In this document: positions 1-5,557 of the stretch, piece after piece | Numbering within the stretch: the stretch's first letter is position 1 | Layout of the letters: every line of letters begins with the position of its first letter | NCBI GenBank assembly: GCA_045654805.1 | Contig: JAZOOD010000074.1 | Span: 1-10,422 of the forward strand | Length of the DNA stretch: 10,422 bases | Direction of reading: 5' to 3' | DNA from: CAZNKU01 sp045654805 | Lineage (GTDB): Bacteria > Bacillota > Clostridia > Monoglobales > Firm-18 | Program-made: the position numbers and the translations under genes | Notes under the pieces: model-generated | Databases searched by the model: none | Told to the model about the DNA's origin: nothing | What the model saw: the letters and a program-made list of their open reading frames with translations, nothing else

Positions 1-105
1 CTTTGTCTTCCTAAGCCCGCTTGGCCTCCGACTTATATGAGAGCAAACATTCTGCTCCTTTGTGAGAAACGGATGTGTATGAAAATCAATAATTTCAAAA
101 TCCAT
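1..105 (-). CDS. Amidohydrolase-type metal-dependent hydrolase, N-terminal fragment (cut by left edge)
   Basis: Only the first 35 codons are inside the window. The protein begins MDFEIIDFHTHPFL, and the H9-x-H11 pair after a hydrophobic strand is the N-terminal metal-binding signature of the amidohydrolase/TatD-like superfamily, whose members hydrolyse or decarboxylate small molecules with a bound divalent metal in a TIM barrel. The start ATG (103-105) has a strong AAAGGAGA ribosome binding site at about 112-119. The gene is separated from the upstream gene run by 142 bases, so it probably has its own promoter and an unrelated role. The last 11 codons (residues 25-35) are unusually basic and rich in CGG/AGG arginine codons compared with the rest of the window, which could be normal variation or a junction just beyond the edge. 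The specific substrate cannot be told. Confidence 0.6.
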   Translation of the reverse strand, partial: MDFEIIDFHTHPFLTKEQNVCSHISRRPSGLRKTK

Positions 106-247
106 AGTGATTCTCCTTTGTGGTGATGTTAGCAAAAGGCACCTACCTTTCCCCGCCCGATATGTCAATATTTTATTGGAAAACCAATTTGTTGAATTTT
201 ATAAACTTGACACGAGAAAACACAGTAACCCTGTTAGAATTCCTTTT
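106..247. other. Intergenic region between the gene run and the amidohydrolase gene
   Basis: This is the only gap longer than 40 bases in the window. On the minus strand it holds, in order, a weak hairpin after the 248 stop (ACAG-GGTTA-CTGT, 222-234, followed by a short T run at 217-220), a 5-bp inverted repeat (175-188), a TTGACA box (163-168), a G-rich patch (about 147-160) and the ribosome binding site of the left-edge gene. I see no strong intrinsic terminator, so some read-through into the amidohydrolase gene is possible. No small gene with a ribosome binding site is evident on either strand. Confidence 0.5.
140..168 (-). promoter_or_regulatory. Possible sigma-A promoter for the left-edge amidohydrolase gene
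   Basis: On the minus strand a perfect TTGACA lies at 163-168. At 17-base spacing the -10 position (140-145) reads TAGGTG, which is a poor match. A better -10-like TGCTAACAT (126-134) is too far away to pair with this -35. An inverted repeat ATTGG-TTTT-CCAAT (175-188) lies just upstream and could be an operator, though it is short. The location before a gene with a 142-base leader is the main support. Confidence 0.25.
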
Positions 248-763
248 TTATTGTACGATAACGAATGTTTCAACTATATTCGATAGTTCTTTTTGTAAAT
301 TTTCGTTTGTATTCCTCGGGAACTCCCAAGAAACAATGTAAACTGTTTCGCCTGATATATGGATGTTAAACCATAATGTATCTCCATCAAGTTCTTGTCC
401 GCAAAGAGATTGTCCTAACAAGTCCTCGAAGATATAGTCATCATAATCTTTTAAGAATTTAGTTCTTGCGGATATTTCATCAGAGTTATTATAGGTTGTT
501 ACTTTGATTTCAACATCATCTTTTTTCGTATATTCCCATTTTTCTTCTAAAGCACCGTCATCATAGTCCTTTTCGTAACGATAGTTTTTAATGGGAACTG
601 TAATAGAATAACCTTCGCCTTTGTGTGATTCACTTTCCTCGCCGATAGTTGTATAAAACCTATCATTCTTTACTTCGGGAAGGTATAAGTTCTTTTTATT
701 ATCTTTGCATCCGGTAATCATAAGCAGAGTTATCATCAGCAAAATCAAAGTTATTTTCTTCAT
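248..763 (-). CDS. Small lipoprotein, function unknown
   Basis: The 171-residue product has a type II signal peptide: a KK start, a hydrophobic stretch (residues 4-17) and a lipobox ending I-T-G-C19, so it is probably lipid-anchored on the outer face of the membrane. The mature part is polar and acidic. A GEGYSITVP segment begins at about residue 50, and the C-terminus contains a hydrophobic-alternating strand ending ETFVIVQ. This layout (a 'fold-over' of strands ending in a helix and a short strand) loosely recalls PsbP/DcrB-like small lipoproteins, but I make no firm assignment. Two cysteines remain in the mature domain, the lipidated one and one in SLCGQ. It is the last gene of the long minus-strand run, 16 bases after the 108-aa membrane protein, with an AAGGAGG ribosome binding site. 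Confidence 0.8.
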   Translation of the reverse strand: MKKITLILLMITLLMITGCKDNKKNLYLPEVKNDRFYTTIGEESESHKGEGYSITVPIKNYRYEKDYDDGALEEKWEYTKKDDVEIKVTTYNNSDEISARTKFLKDYDDYIFEDLLGQSLCGQELDGDTLWFNIHISGETVYIVSWEFPRNTNENLQKELSNIVETFVIVQ

Positions 764-779
764 TTGACATACCTCCTTA

Positions 780-1106
780 TTACTTTTTCTTTATCAAGAA
801 AGATGCACCAAAGAGAATTACCATTACTGCTGCATACGCACCGTAACAAACTTTCCAATATTCTGCACCAAATTCATAACCACCAATATATATTGTTTGT
901 CCGAGTGTCGGAGCCGATAATGCTATGAATACAAACACAACTGCGACAACGAACATAACCAAACTTATAATTCTCATCATTTTTCTTACATCTTTGCCCA
1001 TTCTATAAGAATTAAAGAGCCATATAATCAGAAGAACTAACGGTATAAGAATCACTCTTGCCACAATACCTGCTTCTGATGGTGGATGTATTCGTGGGAA
1101 TTTCAT
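780..1106 (-). CDS. Small three-helix membrane protein, unknown
   Basis: The 108-residue protein has about three membrane segments at roughly residues 14-31, 45-64 and 86-105, and ends in a KKK tail. The loop between helices 1 and 2 is basic (RMGKDVRKMMR), which suggests that this loop is cytoplasmic. The loop between helices 2 and 3 carries an aromatic stretch (IYIGGYEFGAEYWK). It starts 14 bases after the stop of the PstS-like gene, and its AAGGAG ribosome binding site overlaps that TAA stop, so the two are very likely co-translated. No family is recognised. Confidence 0.75.
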   Translation of the reverse strand: MKFPRIHPPSEAGIVARVILIPLVLLIIWLFNSYRMGKDVRKMMRIISLVMFVVAVVFVFIALSAPTLGQTIYIGGYEFGAEYWKVCYGAYAAVMVILFGASFLIKKK

Positions 1107-1120
1107 TGTCGCTCAACTCC

Positions 1121-2617
1121 TTACTCTGCAAAGTCTGATATTATTCCAACATATCCGGTTTCTTCAATGATATACTGTCCTTCGTCTGATAATATCCAAT
1201 CAAGTAATTTATCTACATTTTCATTTGTTTCTTCTTCGTATGTTACTGCATATATCGGTGTTACTACCGGGTATTTTCCGTCCTTAATGTTTTCAGCGGT
1301 AGGTGCTACACCGTCAATAGAAATCATTTTAATATCAGGGTTCTTTATAATGCCTTCAACATAGTATCTGAATGAGAAGCCGATAGAATTTGTCTTATTC
1401 TTATAGTTCGACACTCTTTCGATAATTCCTGACATTAAATCGTTTTTAAGTTCTGTTGGAGCTTCCATTATGGGTTTATCGCCCATAAATCTCTTGAGCA
1501 TACTCTGACTTCCGCTACCTTCGTTTCTTTGGAAGGCTTCAATCTTTTCGTTTTTACCGCCGACTTGTTTCCAATTCGTTATCTCTCCTGAATAAATGCC
1601 CTGAATCTGTTCTGTTGTAAGATTTTCAATCGGGTTGTCCTTGTGAACGAAGAACACAAAACCTTCAGATCCGATAGGTGTGTATTCAAAAGTTGTATTA
1701 CATTCCTCAGCATAAGCTTTCTGCTCGTCTGACGGATATACACCAATAAATATGTCTGTTTGCTTTTCTGCTAAAAGCTTGTATCCGTCAGGTGTGTTAT
1801 TATACTGAAATGGTCCGTCATAACGAAGTTCCGTTGTATCAGGATATGTCGCATTTACAAATGCAGAATAAACCGGGAACAGAGCTGCAGCACCATCAAT
1901 TATCGGTAAGTCCTCTGTGAACTTTAATGTCTTACTGTCATACTTTACTATTTTAGAATCTTCCTTAAACGGGAAGTATTCGTGAACATTGATGTTCGGC
2001 GATGTGTTTATGGTAATGCTTTTATCGTACTGAATCATTCCGTAGTTAATACCTAAAGCGATAAAATAAATAACCGCAGGTATCAGCCATATAAGAAAGA
2101 ATTTCTTTCTCTTTTTAAGCCATATCAAAGGCAAGAACAAGGACAGAATAATAAATGCACTAATTCCGGTTAAAACGGGATGTATTCCTTCGACGGTAAG
2201 TATCATTACACCGACTATTCCGAAATATGCTGTTGCCATCAAAGTTGCGATGGTTAATGCAATTTTGACAACCATTACAATAATTTCTTTATTATCTGCT
2301 TTGGGTATATCATTTCGCTTTTTCCAAAGGTAAAAGCCGTAGATGCCATAAAAGAGTATTAGTATAATTCCAAGTGGCATTTCAATATTTATAACTTGTC
2401 CCGTGTACTGTGTGCTCATATAAATCATGTGAACACCCGGAACTAAACCGAACACACCGCCCCAAAACAATCCTTTATGTAGGAAGAAGGCAGAAAGCCA
2501 AAAGCACGCAAGCCAAATTAAAACCATTGACATTGTTAGTCCTGCACCTGTCATTCCAACATATAAGTAAAATGCAGTAAACAGTACCGCAGGTATATAT
2601 CCAATAAGTTTTCTCAT
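1121..2617 (-). CDS. Multi-spanning membrane protein with C-terminal PstS-like substrate-binding domain
   Basis: This 498-residue protein joins a membrane region to a periplasmic-binding-protein domain. About seven hydrophobic segments occupy residues 5-195. The extracytoplasmic C-terminal half (about 235-495) carries PstS-like landmarks: DGAAALFPVY (241-250), DIFIGVYPS (288-296), LTTEQIQGIYSGEITNWKQV (333-352), R364-x-x-x-S368-G369-S370 and SIGFSFRYY (411-419). In PstS the equivalent R-x-x-x-S-G-T contacts phosphate, and here Thr is replaced by Ser. Normal PstS proteins are soluble or lipid-anchored and feed PstCAB, but no transporter subunits are visible here, so a sensing or receptor role is an inference. 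The ligand could be phosphate or another small anion. The start ATG overlaps the upstream TGA by four bases, with AGGAGG just before it, which points to translational coupling to the 98-aa membrane protein. Confidence 0.85.
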   Translation of the reverse strand: MRKLIGYIPAVLFTAFYLYVGMTGAGLTMSMVLIWLACFWLSAFFLHKGLFWGGVFGLVPGVHMIYMSTQYTGQVINIEMPLGIILILFYGIYGFYLWKKRNDIPKADNKEIIVMVVKIALTIATLMATAYFGIVGVMILTVEGIHPVLTGISAFIILSLFLPLIWLKKRKKFFLIWLIPAVIYFIALGINYGMIQYDKSITINTSPNINVHEYFPFKEDSKIVKYDSKTLKFTEDLPIIDGAAALFPVYSAFVNATYPDTTELRYDGPFQYNNTPDGYKLLAEKQTDIFIGVYPSDEQKAYAEECNTTFEYTPIGSEGFVFFVHKDNPIENLTTEQIQGIYSGEITNWKQVGGKNEKIEAFQRNEGSGSQSMLKRFMGDKPIMEAPTELKNDLMSGIIERVSNYKNKTNSIGFSFRYYVEGIIKNPDIKMISIDGVAPTAENIKDGKYPVVTPIYAVTYEEETNENVDKLLDWILSDEGQYIIEETGYVGIISDFAE

Positions 2618-2910
2618 TTGTTATTCCTCCTTTGAATAGCTTTCACTATGATATGTGTAATCTTTGCAAGGAGCAGAGCTAACCCAATTATCAGAAGTAT
2701 TATAAAATATATGTATGCTTCTAATTGCATCCAACTTCCGGTACGATACAATCCGAAGAACTCAACATACAACAATGCCGAGTATATCGCACCAAGCAAA
2801 CATAAATATAGTGGAATCAGTTTAATATGTTTGTTTTTAGCCTTCAGGCACAACAATAATTGGATGAGATATGCTACGATAAATAAACCTATCGCAAAAC
2901 CTATGTGCAT
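2614..2910 (-). CDS. Small three-helix membrane protein, coupled to the PstS-like gene
   Basis: The 98-residue product has membrane segments at about residues 2-22, 30-53 and 65-88, a lysine-rich first loop (CLKAKNKHIK) and a basic tail (QRRNNK). I place the start at ATG 2908-2910 because AAAGGAG (2919-2925) sits 8 bases upstream. An in-frame ATG six codons earlier would put that site inside the gene. The stop TGA shares four bases with the ATG of the PstS-like gene, so translation of the two is probably coupled and the products may work together. No known family is recognised. Confidence 0.75.
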   Translation of the reverse strand: MHIGFAIGLFIVAYLIQLLLCLKAKNKHIKLIPLYLCLLGAIYSALLYVEFFGLYRTGSWMQLEAYIYFIILLIIGLALLLAKITHIIVKAIQRRNNK

Positions 2911-2918
2911 ATAGCAAG

Positions 2919-2925
2919 CTCCTTT
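2919..2925 (-). promoter_or_regulatory. Ribosome binding site that decides the start at 2910
   Basis: AAAGGAG on the minus strand lies 8 bases before ATG 2910. It would fall inside the coding region if translation began at the earlier in-frame ATG (2928), so it supports the shorter 98-aa protein. Confidence 0.7.
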
Positions 2926-2948
2926 CATTTTCTTATATGAATTGGAAG

Positions 2949-3320
2949 TTATTTGTCTAATAAAGTTCCATTTTTGAATCTTTCGGAATAGTCGAGGATA
3001 GATTCTTTATCAAGCATAGGTTCTGAACTCACTCCTTGAAAAATAATCTTATCATCTCGATATGTGAACCAAAATAAAACATCAGGCACCTTTACAAATT
3101 CTACCGATATTCTCCATTCATTATAACTCAGAAGTCGATTCAAATAAGAGTGATTTATTTTTATTTCATCAACATCTTGTGCTGTGTAGCCTCTATATTC
3201 AAGTTCTGTATATGTGTAAGTCTTAATGAATTTTTGTTGCACAAAAACATTTAGACACAGTGCAACTGCGAATACTACCAAAGCAATTATAGTTGCTATC
3301 AACACTTTTTTTCTTTTCAA
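2949..3320 (-). CDS. DUF3139-like anchored protein with TTG start
   Basis: The 123-residue protein has a KRKK start, one membrane segment (about residues 6-27) and an external domain. The pattern Y-T-x-x-E-L-x-x-R-G-Y-T-x-x-D-V-x-x-I (about 37-54), followed by strands WRISVEF and VLFWFTYRDDKIIFQG, resembles the DUF3139 family: short anchored proteins with a 'GY...dI..I' helix and a small beta sheet, of unknown function. The start is TTG (3318-3320). There is an in-frame TGA three codons upstream and a good AAAGGAG (3330-3336) 9 bases away, so no other start fits. It lies 28 bases after the zinc-ribbon gene and 38 bases before the 98-aa gene. Confidence 0.75.
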   Translation of the reverse strand: MKRKKVLIATIIALVVFAVALCLNVFVQQKFIKTYTYTELEYRGYTAQDVDEIKINHSYLNRLLSYNEWRISVEFVKVPDVLFWFTYRDDKIIFQGVSSEPMLDKESILDYSERFKNGTLLDK

Positions 3321-3329
3321 ATAAATTCA

Positions 3330-3336
3330 CTCCTTT
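3330..3336 (-). promoter_or_regulatory. Ribosome binding site for a TTG start
   Basis: AAAGGAG on the minus strand sits 9 bases before TTG 3320. The reading frame has a TGA three codons upstream of that TTG, so the site and the stop together fix TTG as the initiation codon. Confidence 0.75.
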
Positions 3337-3348
3337 GTCAAATTTTAT

Positions 3349-3606
3349 TTATTCTTCTTTTAGTTCTTTTCCACATTTCGGACAATGTTCCGGAACTGCA
3401 CCACGAACATTCATAAGAGAATATCCGCAATGAGGGCAAGTGTAGAAAATAAATGCCTGAATCAAAGCGGCAAAGAAAACAATGGCACCGACAAGCATAA
3501 AGCCACCGATTGTTTTTTCGTTTTCATGACCAATGCCAATTGCCATAATGAGGATTCCAACAGCAAAGCCTATCCACATTAGATTTCTGCTTTTTCTGAA
3601 ATTCAT
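3349..3606 (-). CDS. Two-helix membrane protein with C-terminal zinc ribbon
   Basis: The 85-residue protein has two membrane segments (about residues 9-25 and 33-54), then a compact CPHCGYSL ... CPKCGKEL motif with C57-x2-C60 and C75-x2-C78. Four cysteines in two CxxC knuckles 14 residues apart form a zinc-ribbon-type site. A basic N-terminus (NFRKSRN) and a ribbon with paired CPxCG knuckles suggest that both ends are cytoplasmic. Such ribbons on small membrane proteins are common in Firmicutes and usually of unknown role; protein binding or metal-dependent stabilisation is plausible. It begins 14 bases after the DUF2500-like gene, with an AAAGGAG site that overlaps the end of that gene. Confidence 0.8.
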   Translation of the reverse strand: MNFRKSRNLMWIGFAVGILIMAIGIGHENEKTIGGFMLVGAIVFFAALIQAFIFYTCPHCGYSLMNVRGAVPEHCPKCGKELKEE

Positions 3607-3620
3607 TTAGGTCAGCTCCT

Positions 3621-3947
3621 TTACTTAAAATCTATTAAGCGACTTCCTTTATATCTTAAAATCCCTTTTTGATTTATTCTGTAACTACCATAAGACAATG
3701 CAGACACATCAAAATGTCGTTTTTTATTTCCGCATTGAAAGGTAATAACATATTCTTTTTTTGTGAAGTGTGCCTGACTTTTTCTATATATTTGTTTATC
3801 ATAGCTTTGTTTGTTTATAACCGTTGCTTTGACTTCTTTTTCCTTTGAAAAGTAGTTAGAACAGATTCTTGCAATTACACCTATCATAATAGCAATACCA
3901 ATTAAAACAAATACAAAATTAACTGTATTTCCGAACAAATCAGCCAT
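3621..3947 (-). CDS. Anchored DUF2500-like domain protein
   Basis: The product is 108 residues from the chosen start: one membrane helix (about residues 9-27), then a beta-rich domain. Pattern KEVKATVINKQSY, KEYVITFQCGNKKRHFDVS and KGILRYKGSRLIDF follows the arrangement seen in DUF2500/DUF7489-like proteins: a 'kAtVi.K' strand, a 'YyVtFe..g....f.V' pair, and a final 'G.L.ykG.rl..F' strand. Function is unknown in that family. The ATG at 3945-3947 is preferred over an in-frame ATG at 3986 because AAGGAGG (3954-3960) is 6 bases upstream and the longer form would overlap the upstream gene by 22 bases. Its neighbour upstream carries a similar small beta domain (DUF3592-like). Confidence 0.75.
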   Translation of the reverse strand: MADLFGNTVNFVFVLIGIAIMIGVIARICSNYFSKEKEVKATVINKQSYDKQIYRKSQAHFTKKEYVITFQCGNKKRHFDVSALSYGSYRINQKGILRYKGSRLIDFK

Positions 3948-3953
3948 GATTGC

Positions 3954-3960
3954 CCTCCTT
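3954..3960 (-). promoter_or_regulatory. Ribosome binding site that decides the start at 3947
   Basis: A full AAGGAGG on the minus strand lies 6 bases before ATG 3947, inside the 13-codon extension that an upstream start would add. It therefore supports the shorter protein. Confidence 0.75.
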
Positions 3961-3964
3961 GAAT

Positions 3965-4252
3965 TTAACAAAGCTTTATCGCACATCTTGACGTCTTATC
4001 TTTGTCATAGTAAACATCTACATTTCCAAAGATGCCGATTGCATCTGCTCTTAAACCTATGTATTTTCTTTTCTTATACAGAATTCCGTCAACCTCGTAT
4101 GTGAAAGTCATTATATGAGGGAATATTGCACCATCAAGAGCGTGTAGTCTGACGGGTTTTGTATTTACCTTTATCCACCAACATTTTGTAACTTTTTGAA
4201 TAGTACCTTTTGCAACATTATTCTGTTCTATGATTCTATCGCTCTTTGACAT
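3965..4252 (-). CDS. Small soluble DUF3592-like domain protein
   Basis: The product is 95 residues from ATG 4250-4252, chosen because AAAGGTGG (4261-4268) lies upstream; a GTG four codons earlier would fall within that site. There is no signal peptide or membrane segment. The order 'KGTIQKVTKCWW', 'IMTFTYEVDGILYKKRKYIG' and 'GNVDVYYDKDKTSRCAI' matches the DUF3592-like layout: an opening strand with a GTI/GTV turn, a central Y-E-V-D-G-x-x-Y hairpin and a closing V-x-V-Y-Y-D-x-x-x-x-S-R strand. Most DUF3592 proteins carry membrane helices, and this one does not. The gene lies between two membrane-protein genes, with 17-base gaps on both sides. Family assignment is from pattern memory and is moderate. 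Confidence 0.7.
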   Translation of the reverse strand: MSKSDRIIEQNNVAKGTIQKVTKCWWIKVNTKPVRLHALDGAIFPHIMTFTYEVDGILYKKRKYIGLRADAIGIFGNVDVYYDKDKTSRCAIKLC

Positions 4253-4260
4253 GGGCAACA

Positions 4261-4268
4261 CCACCTTT
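4261..4268 (-). promoter_or_regulatory. Ribosome binding site that decides the start at 4252
   Basis: AAAGGTGG on the minus strand ends 8 bases before ATG 4252. The alternative GTG start at 4264 lies inside it, so initiation at ATG is more likely. Confidence 0.65.
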
Positions 4269-4269
4269 A

Positions 4270-4590
4270 TTAGAAAATCCCTTTGTTATATTTGAACTGT
4301 GCATAGAGTATGAAAGCTATACCCACAATAACAGTTATAAGAGTTATTGCACCGCCTATAAGCACAGCAACATTCATTTTTACAAGCATATTCAGAACAG
4401 CAGAGAAAATAAGTCCTCCGGCAATTATGAGTGTTCCAATACCCACAAACTTTCCGTATTTAGGTCTTGTTTCTTCTGTTATGCGTGTTCTGTTATACCA
4501 ATGCACACTTGCTATATTTCCCTTAACATTCTCAATGCCGATTAAACCCAAGAGTACACCGAGAATAAGCATTGTTATATTTACACCCAT
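4270..4590 (-). CDS. Three-helix membrane protein, conserved-looking, unknown
   Basis: The 106-residue protein has membrane segments at about residues 4-20, 47-68 and 73-97. Between the first two helices is a polar stretch, GNIASVHWYNRTRITEETRP, then KYGKFVGIGTLIIAGG. The 'N..S.HWY.R.Ri.ee..p.yGk..G.gt.iig' arrangement resembles small Clostridia membrane proteins related to the DUF3784-type layout (helix, 'W-Y-x-R' loop, helix), but I would not name the family. It starts only 2 bases after the stop of the signal-peptide/anchor protein, and its ribosome binding site (AGAGGA) overlaps the last codons of that gene, so coupled translation is likely. Confidence 0.75.
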   Translation of the reverse strand: MGVNITMLILGVLLGLIGIENVKGNIASVHWYNRTRITEETRPKYGKFVGIGTLIIAGGLIFSAVLNMLVKMNVAVLIGGAITLITVIVGIAFILYAQFKYNKGIF

Positions 4591-4592
4591 AA

Positions 4593-5543
4593 TTATCCTC
4601 TTTTCTTTTTAACTACAAAACCAATAGCAAAAGCAACAATAAATACAACAACTACACCGAGCAGAACACCATAAACAATATATCTTGCATAAGGTGATTC
4701 AAGCGGAGGAAGTTTTTCGGTTTTATCGGTCATAAACTGTTGAAGCTTGCCTAAATCAGCAGAACTAATTTTGTACTTTGGTTGTCCAACAAAACTTTGT
4801 GCCGGATGATTCTCTGTAACTTTTCCATCGTAAGAAATGGATACTGCTGCACCAATTTTATCCGTTTCCGCAACTATCCAAAAGTCAAGTCCGGGAATAT
4901 GATGCTCTGTTGGTTTAATTTCCGTACAAACTATATGTTCTGCAATCTTGAAGAACTTTTTTCTTTCAACTTGATTAACCTTTGTATCAATGCCATCAGG
5001 ATAATAAAATGCGACATCACTCTCGCTATCGTCATATCCACCAAGTAATTCGGACAGAGTTATTGTTTCTCCGTTTTCCACAACAAGTTCATTATTGAGT
5101 CTATCAATTCTTTCGTGTTCTGCGGACAAATATCTACCTTCGTTCAGATATTGTTCAAAGCGTTTCCACATATCACCCTCAACATTTTTCAGTTTGAGAG
5201 TTGAAGTGTCATAGCTCGTTACCTCAAATATGTCTGTCGGGTTGTTTTCGTCAAAGTATGTAAAGAGATATACATTGCCTTCTTTTATATCAAAATCACC
5301 AACAGTATTAAAGTTGTATGCTATCTGCTTTGTACCGAGTTTTACATCGCCTTTAATTTTCTTCACGGGCGAAAATTCTATATCAGGGTTTTCTTTGTTC
5401 GGGTGATAGTAAACAACTTCTACGAAGAAAATCTGTGCAAAATCTTCATGTAACAGATCTTCAGGAATACTTCCTGCAAGTGCAGTTAATGACATTGATA
5501 GCATAATTGCGATTATGCTGATAAAGCATATTATCTTCTTCAT
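4593..5543 (-). CDS. Secreted-face protein with signal peptide and C-terminal membrane anchor, unknown
   Basis: The 316-residue protein has a Sec signal peptide (KK start, hydrophobic 4-20, likely A-L-A cleavage after residue 23), an external domain of about 260 residues, and one membrane helix (about 288-311) followed by KKKRG. This gives a single-pass anchored protein with most of its mass outside. Residues 37-70 look like a strand-rich segment (FAQIFFVEVVYYHP, then SPVKKIKGDVK), and residues 74-110 (IAYNFNTVGDFDIKEGNVYL and TYFDENNPTDIFEVTS) resemble a small OB-like or 'transport/secretion' beta domain. Neither supports a named family. KYKISSADLGKLQQFM (256-271) may form a helix before a short proline-containing linker. 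It is followed 2 bases later by the 106-aa membrane protein gene. Confidence 0.75.
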   Translation of the reverse strand: MKKIICFISIIAIMLSMSLTALAGSIPEDLLHEDFAQIFFVEVVYYHPNKENPDIEFSPVKKIKGDVKLGTKQIAYNFNTVGDFDIKEGNVYLFTYFDENNPTDIFEVTSYDTSTLKLKNVEGDMWKRFEQYLNEGRYLSAEHERIDRLNNELVVENGETITLSELLGGYDDSESDVAFYYPDGIDTKVNQVERKKFFKIAEHIVCTEIKPTEHHIPGLDFWIVAETDKIGAAVSISYDGKVTENHPAQSFVGQPKYKISSADLGKLQQFMTDKTEKLPPLESPYARYIVYGVLLGVVVVFIVAFAIGFVVKKKRG

Positions 5544-5557
5544 ATCGACACTCCTTC

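Noticed and set aside
217..234. Intrinsic terminator after the last gene of the run
   Set aside because: The stem is only 4 bp (ACAG/CTGT) and the following T run is short, so it is below what I would call a terminator.
120..341. A plus-strand open frame covering the intergenic region
   Set aside because: It has no ribosome binding site, it runs into the antisense of a clear lipoprotein gene, and its composition is not protein-like.
1121..2617. Ordinary phosphate transporter binding protein PstS
   Set aside because: The multi-helix N-terminal region, lack of a signal peptide or lipobox and absence of pstC, pstA or pstB nearby argue against a standard transporter subunit.
3336..3343. TTGACA box in the gap upstream of the DUF3139-like gene
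   Set aside because: It merges with the AAAGGAG ribosome binding site, and a matching -10 would have to lie inside the coding region. It is more likely chance.
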